DNA from: Alectoria sarmentosa
Lineage: Eukaryota; Ascomycota; Lecanoromycetes; Lecanorales; Parmeliaceae
DNA length: 64,000 nt
NCBI GenBank assembly: GCA_009733775.1
Contig: WOGZ01000109.1
Coordinates: 1 to 64,000 of the forward strand
Direction: 5' to 3'
The position numbers and the translations under genes are program-made. Below are positions 56,532 to 64,000 of this stretch, one piece after another. The notes below the pieces were generated by a model, which was given only the letters and a program-made list of their open reading frames with translations, was not told where the DNA came from and did no database searches. Each line of letters opens with the position of its first letter. The first letter of the stretch is position 1.

Positions 56532-58283
56532 TCATGTCCCTCCTCCCGCATTTGCGTCAAGCTCACCCATCCCCTCAGCCAAACCATCACTCTCAGCCTT
56601 CCTCCTCAGTTTTTCTCTTACCTCTCGCACCAAATCTTTCGTATCGACCATGACCCCATCTTTTTCCGGGTGTCCTTCAGGTAAACCCATCTCCTTAATC
56701 TTCACCTTGCCTTGCGCTTGCTCGTCTTCTCCGAGAATGACCGCGAGAGGAATACCACTCTGCTCCGCCGACTTGAACTGAGCGGGTAGTTTCGGCTTTT
56801 GCTTGTACGCAAACTCAGCCTTGATGCCTGCGTCCCAAAGAGTCTTGGTGACCTGCATTCGCTCTTTCAAAAGCCCGGTGAAGCCTTTGCCTCCGAATGC
56901 CATGACGAAGACGTCGACTTCTGTACTTCGTACGGCTGCGGCGCCTTTGTCGGCTTCCATACGCGCCTTTGTGATTGAGAAGATCCTGTCGACGCCAAAG
57001 GAGATGCCGACACAGGGGATTTGCGTCTTTCCCGAGAACATGCCCACGAGTTCGTCGTACCGGCCGCCTGCTGCGACGCTGCCGACTCCCACGGAAGGGT
57101 CATTGGATCTGTCTTCGTCGAATTCGTTGGCCTTTTCTTTTTTCGCGGCCCTTTGGAGTTTCTGACCTGTGGTAGTCGAGGGAGCTGATCCCTCTGTCAC
57201 GACCTCGTAGATGACACCGGTGTAGTAGTCCAGGCCTCGTGCTAGACTGAGGTTGAAATCGATCTTATCCAGCACCCCGAACGCCTCCAGATATTCGAAT
57301 AATAATTCCATATCCTCCAATCCCTTGACGAGATTCTGATTCCCCATCACCCGCTCATCCTGCCTCAACTCCTCCATCACATCCCTCCCACCCCTCCTCT
57401 GTACGAACTCCCAAATCTCGTCCGCAACTTCCTCACTCAGCCCTTTCTCTTCCACCATCTCCTTCTTGACCTCTTCCCAAGGACTCTTATCCAGCTTATC
57501 CACTGCACTGCTTATAGTCCGTATTTTCTCCTTCGGCACACCACATACTTCGAATATCCCATCCAGCACGCCCCTGTGATTTATCTTGATCAGAAATCCT
57601 CCCTTCTGAGTCCATCCAAGTCCCTGTTCCCCAAACACTTCACACACAATCCTCAAGATCTCCGCATCCGGCACCATCCTGTCATAAACCCCCGCAATAT
57701 CGAAATCGCACTGATAGAATTCTCTCATCCTCCCCTTTGTCATAGCTGGTTGGTCCCTACGATAAACTTTTGCGATATGATACCTCTTGATACTCTGAAT
57801 TGATGGGTTCATGGCGAGCCATCGCGCGAAGGGGACAGTGAGATCGTAGCGTAGGGAGCAGATCTCTCCGCCTTGATCGGAGAGATCGTAGATGAGTTTT
57901 GAGTCTTCGCCGTATTTACCAGAGAGGATAGGGCGGAGTTCGAAAACGGGAGTGTCGATTGTGACGGCGCCGTGGCGCTTGAAGACGGTGGTTATGGCGT
58001 GGAAGATGCGGTCGCGGATTACCATATCTTTGCCCTCCCCTGGTTTGTGTTAACAGCTGATCAAGTGGTAAATGGATGGGAAAAGTGTACAGTCTTTCGT
58101 CCCCTTTGGAGTCTTGAGCTGGTAGGGGACTTTGTCTTTCCCCATATCTGCGGTCTGTGGATCGAATGTTTGGGTACAGAAAGCTCTTTTGTAGAACGAA
58201 GATGGGTTAGACGGGTTGACTGAGAATTGGGTATTCAAATTAAGGCACTCAAGCCGGGTAATGGCTCTGTAAATATACCGCAT
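56532..58283 (-). CDS. HTS1: Histidyl-tRNA synthetase, possible dual targeting
   Basis: Exons (descending) 58283-58091 and 58039-56532, giving 566 aa from the first ATG or 520 aa from the ATG at 58145. The intron restores TPKGTKDWEGKDMVIRDRIF, the class II HisRS signature. Motif 2 region: RYHIAKVYRRDQPAMTKGRMREFYQCDFDI. The HisA motif reads ARGLDYYTGVIYEV and motif 3 is VGISFGVDRIF. A C-terminal anticodon-binding domain follows. The first 46 residues of the long form are rich in Arg, Ser and Asn and lack acidic residues at the very start (MRYIYRAITRL), like a mitochondrial presequence. The second ATG (MGKDKVPYQLKTPKGTKD) fits a cytosolic form. Yeast HTS1 makes both enzymes this way. Confidence 0.93.
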
Positions 58284-58460
58284 GCAAGCTCGGAGATTGA
58301 CTCATATTTCTACATGCAAGTGGGAGTGGGACTCATTGTGATATTGACTGCGCTTTTGTGCTTGACGCTCGCCGTAGTACTGCGGAAGCTCTCCGCTTTC
58401 CGCCAGTGATCTTCCACTCCCCCCCCCAGTACTGCACTTTCTCTCTTCTGGTTCGCTGGC
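58284..58460. promoter_or_regulatory. Bidirectional promoter HTS1/VPS33
   Basis: 177 bp between divergent start codons. A short plus-strand frame across it (MQVGVGLIVILTALLCL..., about 30 codons from an ATG, stop before 58410) could be an upstream ORF of VPS33. Confidence 0.5.
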
Positions 58461-60803
58461 ATGGCTCCACATCCAGGCATTGATACCGATCATATTCGGG
58501 AAAAGGCACGCAAGGATCTCCTGGACTTGCTTGAAGGCGTATGTAAGGCTCAACAACAGATCCTCCAGCCGCCAGGCAGATGCTAAACTTTCCCAGGTCC
58601 GTGGCAAGAAGAACCTAGTGATCGAAAAATCACTTGCGGGACCCATTGGGATCTTTGTTAAGTTCTCCACTCTTCAGGATCATGGTGTCGACAAGCTCTT
58701 TTTCCTGGAGAACGACAATGTCGATGCTTCTCAAAAAAATGTCATCTTCTTGGCGAGAGGAGAGAAGGCGAATCAGCCTATAGCTGTTGCTGGTATGTAT
58801 GTGCCGGGTTGTTTACTATTTTATATTGTGTCTAATCTTTTGTCTGAGCCTTTCAACAATCGTCAAATTTGAAAAATGTCTGTCGAGGCTACTGCATGGG
58901 ATCGTAAAGTAGATTGCGTAGGCACTCTCCTTCTTTCTTTACTTGATAAGCTTGGATCCCAAAGCGAATAAAACCATATACCCAGCAAATATATAGCGTT
59001 GTCCTGCGATTGCGATAGATCTTGCGCCATCGTCACTTGCTAACATTCCTACTGGGTGCAGAACAGATCAAGCGGTTACAGAAGCAGAGCAGCATCGAGC
59101 ATGAGTTCTCCGTTGTGTGGGTGCCGAGACGTACGCTAGTATGCAACAAAATCTTGGAAGAAGCAGGTGTCTTGGGGGATGTTGGGGTCGAGGAACTCCC
59201 TCTGCACTTCATCCCGTTGGAACAAGATGTGCTTTCCTTATGCCTAGACGACTCTTTCAGCGACTTGTACCTAGTATGACAAAGTCTCAATGTCTCCAAG
59301 TGATAACATACTGACAAGAGGTAGCGGAAGGATCCAACGTCGATATTCCTGGCTGCTCAAGCGCTCATGCCCATCCAGCAAGCCCATGGTCTGTTCCCGC
59401 GCATCATTGGCAAGGGTGATCATGCGCATCGGTTGATGGAGCTGCTGTTCCGTATGCGCTCAGAAGCTAGTGCGGACGAAAGCACTACGTCTAAGTTTGG
59501 CTTGATGCCAAGTGCGTCTATCGAGAGCCTGGTCATTATAGATCGAGAGATTGACTTTGCAACCGTGCTCCTAACTCAGCTTACCTACGAAGGGTTGATA
59601 GATGAAATGTTTGGCATTCAGCACAATCAAGCAGAAATTGATTGCTCTATTGTCGGGCCAACGCCAGGAGCTCAACCGTCTGGAAGGAGTCCAGCAGCTC
59701 CAGCACAACAAGGGTTGAAGCGCAAAATACAACTTGAATCCTCCGACAAGCTTTTCGAACAGCTTCGAGATGCGAACGGTGCAATAGTGGACGGTCTGCT
59801 GAACAAAGTCGCTCGGCGCTTGCAGAGTGACATGGAAAGTCGGCACACAGCCAAAACCACATCTGAACTCCGAGACTTTGTGAACAGACTTCCCGGATAC
59901 CAAACGGAACAACAAAGCCTGAAGACGCACATTGGTCTTACAGAAGAGATTATGAAGAACACTCAAGGCGATATCTTCCGGCGCACTCTCGAAGTCCAGC
60001 AAAACCTCTACGATGGCTCCGACCCATCATACCAGCATGACACCATCGAAGAGCTTATATCCCGCGACGTTCCGCTCACCGCCGTCCTCCGCCTTCTATG
60101 CCTCGAATCCTGTGTCTCAGGAGGCCTCCGCCCTAAAGACCTCGATAGCTTCAAGCGTCAGATCCTTCACGCTTACGGCTACCAACATCTCCTCACCCTC
60201 GACGCTCTCGAAAAGATGGGGCTCCTGTCATCTCGGGCATCTGTAAATGTGCTCCTCAACCCTATCGGTATGGGTGGCGGTGCAGCCGAAGCTACCAAGA
60301 CGAATTACAACTACCTACGTAGGGTCCTCAAGCTTGTGGTAGACGAAGTCAATGAACAGAATCCCAATGACATTGCCTACGTATACAGCGGCTATGCCCC
60401 TCTGTCCGTCCGCCTTGTCCAATCCATCATCCAGAAACAACACCTTTTGACCATCACCAAAGGTCAATCCGCCACCTCTAACGGTGTTAGCAGCACTGCG
60501 CATGGTTGGCAAGGCTTCGAAGATGCTCTTCGCAATGTTAAAGGGGAGACTTTCAATAAAGTGCAGAAAGGAGACGAGCATGCGGTCAAGGCGAGACATA
60601 TGCTTGCGGGTACTGGGGGAAAGGTGAAGACTGTGGTGGTGATGTTCTTGGGTGGGATCACATTTACCGAAATTGCGGCGCTGAGATTCGTGGCGAAGAG
60701 AGAGGAGGGGAGGAGAAAGATTCTGATTTGTACGACTGATGTCATAAGTGGAAATCGGATGATGGAGGCGGCGATTGAGAAGGGGGATTTTGGGAAAGGG
60801 TAA
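58461..60803 (+). CDS. VPS33: VPS33, Sec1/Munc18 protein of HOPS/CORVET
   Basis: Four exons: 58461-58538, 58597-58792, 59062-59273, 59325-60803, giving 654 aa. It begins MAPHPGIDTDHIREKARKDLLDLLEG. Conserved blocks: KNLVIEKSLAGPIG, VIFLARGEKANQPIAVAEQIKRLQ, FSVVWVPRRTLVCNKILEEAG, LYLRKDPTSIFLAAQAL, QQAHGLFPRIIGKGDHAHRL, LVIIDREIDFATVLLTQLTYEGLIDE and the C-terminal VVVMFLGGITFTEIAALRF. The SM protein Vps33 holds vacuolar SNAREs in HOPS and CORVET for endosome-vacuole fusion. The 269-nt intron 2 is long for this genome, but its ends rejoin AVAEQIKRL exactly. Acceptor GGTAG for exon 4 restores RKDPTSIF. Confidence 0.95.
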
Positions 60804-61168
60804 GGTGGTGAGAAGGCCAAACCGCTCTGGCCCATGGGACATCCTAGCAATAAGACATTCTTCCTCGGCACTGTCCATCTAGAGTAATCATTTGTCCAAC
60901 AGTGCAGCAGTGCCAAGAGATATTGTGCGATTAGGTACGCGCGTCGTGCCGAAGTGCCTTAGCGTTGACGATCCCGGCTAGGGCCGACTGCGGTTGCTGG
61001 CTGCAGCTTCTTGGAAGATTGAACTAGCACGTTCTGCTGCACTCTTTTGCATCCATCAGCTTTTGCAAACTCCGGCTGCTTGATATTTCATTCCTTCTTC
61101 TCATTTCATTCCTTCTTCACCCTTCAAATTCCCTGAGACCTTGGTTTATCTCCATTGTTCAACGGTCC
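60804..61168. other. Upstream region of E2 gene
   Basis: Between VPS33 and the E2. It carries a TTCATTCCTTCTTC pyrimidine repeat near 61089-61125. No other feature seen. Confidence 0.4.
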
Positions 61169-61841
61169 ATGATGTTCGCCAATAAACGTCTAGGAAAAGT
61201 GAGACTCCTACTCCTCTCTCATCATCCCCATATTACCCCCGCTGACATTGCATCTAGGAGCTCGCCAAAGTAAATCCGCAACCCCTTTTTCCTCCAAACC
61301 GTATTATATCAGCCTGACCCCCAGACCTCAGATCCAAGAATCCCTCCCTCCAGGTATCGACTTCGTCACCGCCCCTGACTTCCAACAATGGGAAATGGAT
61401 ATCCGCGTCCTAGACGCCAACCCACTCTACTTGAATCAGATATATCGCCTGCGCTTTCGATTTAGCTCCAATTACCCAATAGGTAGTCATCACGTCTGGT
61501 CCCTTGCCTCCCGGCACCCTTCTCAAATTCGACCTCGAGCAAAGCTGATGCCCTTGATCCCTATAGAAGCACCCGAGGTTATATTCGTCTCCCTCTCGCA
61601 GCCTCCCCGTACCATCCCCATCCACCCGCATATCTACTCGAACGGCATCATCTGTCTCGACCTGCTGGGCACGCAAGGCTGGTCGCCCGTTCAAAACGTG
61701 GAGTCTGTATGTATGAGTCTCCAGAGTATGTTGACGGGTAACACGAAAAATGAGCGGCCGCCGGGCGACGAGGAGTTTGTTAGGAGGAATACGCAGCGGC
61801 CAAGGGACATTCGGTTCGTCTATGAGGATAGCTCCGTCTGA
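61169..61841 (+). CDS. Ubiquitin-conjugating enzyme E2, UBE2W-like
   Basis: Four exons: 61169-61198, 61258-61269 (12 nt), 61332-61482, 61567-61841, giving 155 aa. It reads MMFANKRLGKELAKIQESLPPG, QQWEMDIRVLD, YRLRFRFSSNYPIEAPEVIFV, then IPIHPHIYSNGIICLDLLG with the active-site Cys94, GWSPVQNVESVCMSLQSML and RPPGDEEFVRR. HPHxYSNGxIC instead of HPN is typical of UBE2W, which monoubiquitinates protein N-termini; S. pombe Ubc16 is the fungal relative. The micro-exon encoding ELAK is needed to join the N-terminal helix in phase. Alternative acceptors for exon 3 give the wrong frame. Confidence 0.9.
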
Positions 61842-62392
61842 AGCGGGATTGGGTGGAGGAGAGGAGTCGGGAGGACTAGGTGGAGGGAGGTGTGGAGATG
61901 GAATTCATTGATTGAGCTTGTGGGTTTAGCGAGGCGTTCTTTTCGGCGAATACTTGGGAGGAATTGCTTGCCCTACAGCATGAATGCATTTTAAAGATAT
62001 CAAATGCAGCGGGAAAGGCTTTGACGGATTTCTGAGTGCTTTGGGAGCATACATAAAGGAGCGCTACTTGGTAATACCCAGTTCTCAGGTTGAGACGATA
62101 TCAGATTCCGATACCACGATAGAGTTCTGTTGCGAATATCTTAGCTGTTGTTGAGATCGAGCAGCAGATAAAGAAAGGAACGCCTTGTACGCGCAACGTT
62201 TCTGAATGCCGTGCTATTCCGAAAGCTCAGCAGCCAGGAGCTTCGGGAATACCGTTAGTGGCCTCTTTATGTCCGGTCTTGCCAAGTCATTTGTTGTATT
62301 GACCGATACTCCAATACGGATTATGCCCATGCACTACTTTAATTCAGCTTTGGCGCTCCTTGCTTTTCGAAATCAAGTGGACATACCCTAAT
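61842..62392. other. UBA3 upstream region
   Basis: 551 bp between two plus-strand genes. The short frame 62206-62391 has no motif. Presumably E2 3' UTR and UBA3 promoter. Confidence 0.4.
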
Positions 62393-63943
62393 ATGTCTTC
62401 AGTGACTAATGGAGATCGCGGTTCAAGAGAAAGATGGTAAAGATCCTAGCATATTCGAATACGATAGGACAAGAAGTTGACGAGCTTTCCAGGACATATC
62501 TCGACAACCTCTTGAACAAGCCCGGCCCGGCATCTGATCCAGATTGGGTCCCTGGCCCTGAGACAATCAGTGCTCTAGAATCGTCAAAGGTTCTGTTAGT
62601 GAGGACACAAAACTCGCAGCGCGGCTGACATACTAATATGTTGTAGGGTTATGTATGTGCTCGCGACGTCTCTCAAACTTTGGCCTGATACTGATAAGCT
62701 ATAGAGGGGCTGGAGGGTTAGGATGCGAGATCCTAAAGAATCTAGCTCTTTCGGGATTCAAAGATATCCATGTCATTGATATGGGTATGCGCCCTTAAGC
62801 AAGAACATTTCTAGAACTGGTTCTGACAAGATGTAGACACTATCGACGTCTCCAATCTGAATCGTCAGTTCTTGTTTCGAGAAGCTGATGTCGGAAAGTC
62901 CAAGGCCGAAGTGGCTGCAGCGTTCGTTGAGAAGAGAGTTAAAGGTGTCAAAATCATTCCGTACAATGGCAAAATCCAGGATAAGGACGAGGAATACTAC
63001 ATGCAATTTAAGATGGTCATTTGCGGTCTTGATAGCATCGAGGCAAGACGATGGATTAATGCCACTTTGGTGGATATGGTTGACATGGAGGATCCTGAGA
63101 GTTTGAAACCACTCATCGATGGAGGAACCGAAGGTAGGTGCAAAAGTGCCTTCGGTCTACATTTTGCACGTTGATGAGGATTTCGCAGGGTTCAAGGGCC
63201 AAGCCAGAGTCATTTTACCCACCATGAACTCGTGCATAGAATGCCAGCTGGACATGCATGCTCCTCGCGCCGCTGTACCATTGTGCACGCTAGCGACAAT
63301 ACCGCGGCAGCCATCACATTGTATAGAATGGGCGCACATCATTGCATGGGAGGAGCATCGCAAAGACGAAGTCCTCGACACCGACGACCCTGAACACATT
63401 ACTTGGCTGTACCAAAAAGCTTTAGCCCGTGCCCAAGAATTCAATATCCCAGGGGTTACCTATTCTTTGACTCAAGGAGTCGTCAAGAACATAATCCCAG
63501 CCATCGCATCCACAAATGCCATTATTGCCGCTAGTTGCTGCAACGAAGCGTTCAAGATCGCAACAAGCTGCAATCCGTTCCTCCAAAACTACATGATGTA
63601 CAGTGGGGATGAGGGTGTCTACACATACACATTCGAGACCGAACGGAAAGAGGACTGTCCTGTATGCGGGAACCTGGCCAGAAATCTAACGGTCAATCCC
63701 GATATGACTTTGCAAGAGTTCATCGACAGCTTGGGCGAGCGAGCAGAAGCTCAGCTCAAAAAGCCTACTTTAAGAAGCGAAGAAAAATCATTGTACTCTC
63801 AGTTTCCTCAATCACTTAGACAGCAGACAGCGCCAAATCTCACCAAGAAACTTTCGGAATTGGTTGTTGATGGGGAAGAGATCGGCGTCTCCGACCCGGC
63901 ATTCACCATTGCCTTCAAGTATAAGCTTATCTTCAGCTCTTGA
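62393..63943 (+). CDS. UBA3: NEDD8-activating enzyme E1 catalytic subunit
   Basis: Six exons: 62393-62436, 62493-62594, 62647-62652 (6 nt), 62705-62784, 62837-63133, 63189-63943, giving 427 aa, the usual length. It starts MSSVTNGDRGSRERWTYLDNLL, then PDWVPGPETISALESSKVLVIGAGG (ATP site), IDVSNLNRQFLFREADVGKSKA, the zinc pairs CIEC and CPVC, and the catalytic Cys209 in VPLCTLATIPRQPSHCIEW. GVTYSLTQGVVKNIIPAIASTNAIIAA and a C-terminal ubiquitin-fold domain complete it. Uba3 with Ula1 activates NEDD8/Rub1 for cullin neddylation, which drives SCF ligases such as those using the F-box proteins here. The 6-nt exon supplies VLVI; without it GAGG would not be joined. Confidence 0.94.
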
Positions 63944-64000
63944 TATGCGGCTGTACTACCAGCCACATCTCTTGATGGCCAGCATAATTCAACACGCTCA

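Noticed and set aside
58314..58409. Short membrane ORF between HTS1 and VPS33 as an independent gene
   Set aside because: Only about 30 codons from its ATG and no family; more likely chance or an upstream ORF.
61258..61841. E2 gene read straight through from 61258 without intron 2
   Set aside because: Gives a stop or wrong frame before the UBC core; splicing to 61332 restores ELAKIQESLPPG in phase.
62434..62594. UBA3 start at ATG 62434
   Set aside because: Starting at 62393 with a 56-nt intron gives RERWTYLDNLL, which fits the family N-terminus much better.
1..64000. CRISPR arrays, bacterial operons, integrated phage
   Set aside because: No regularly spaced repeats or bacterial features; gene structure is eukaryotic throughout.

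Overview
This is a window of nuclear DNA from a filamentous ascomycete (Pezizomycotina). The signs are short introns (mostly 49-75 nt, GT/AG with CTAAC- or CTGAC-like branch points), genes packed on both strands, fungal-specific families (a CreB-type deubiquitinase, an LSD1 homologue carrying an HMG box, a GH2 beta-galactosidase, an F-box family), and an AT-saturated non-coding block at the left edge that looks like RIP-degraded repeat DNA. Two introns of one gene are copies of each other (introner-like elements), which would fit Dothideomycetes or Eurotiomycetes. The species cannot be named from this sequence.

Layout. 1-3.1 kb: AT-rich block without genes. 3.3-5.0 kb: a small SAM-like hypothetical gene and a four-exon lipocalin-like gene, divergent. 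5.8-10.5 kb: a decayed F-box gene, a decayed GT34 glycosyltransferase gene and an F-box paralogue that still has a long reading frame. 11.1-14.5 kb: dynamitin (dynactin subunit 2) and a metallo-beta-lactamase-fold hydrolase. 15.1-17.9 kb: ALG12 and YOS1 from a shared 212-bp promoter. 18.4-25.9 kb: creB deubiquitinase and LSD1-type histone demethylase. 27.1-31.9 kb: capping protein beta and MPH1 helicase. 32.4-35.7 kb: an F-box/Cys-cluster protein and calnexin. 36.2-43.0 kb: a CaM-kinase-like kinase, a small membrane protein and beta-galactosidase. 43.8-46.6 kb: remnants of an MFS transporter and an FAD monooxygenase. 47.1-52.5 kb: a STAND-N-terminus-like protein and TEL2. 52.7-53.7 kb: a decayed amino-acid permease. 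54.3-64 kb: two unrecognised genes, histidyl-tRNA synthetase, VPS33, a UBE2W-like E2 and UBA3.

The intact genes are mostly housekeeping: ER glycosylation and folding (ALG12, calnexin), vesicle traffic (YOS1, VPS33), ubiquitin/NEDD8 (creB, E2-W, UBA3), actin and dynein motility (CAP2, dynamitin), and genome maintenance and chromatin (MPH1, TEL2, LSD1). Between them lie at least five broken accessory genes (F-box, GT34, MFS, FAD monooxygenase, permease) carrying stops and frameshifts while still at normal base composition, so they seem to have decayed by ordinary mutation rather than RIP.

The most unusual signals concern gene structure. The GH2 gene carries two homologous introner-like introns and two consecutive 10-nt exons. 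UBA3 needs a 6-nt exon, the E2 a 12-nt exon and creB a 14-nt exon. An intron in the permease relic contains a near-perfect 20-bp stem. Exon joins were derived by hand from conserved protein motifs, splice signals and phase; all proposed multi-exon coding sequences sum to multiples of three.
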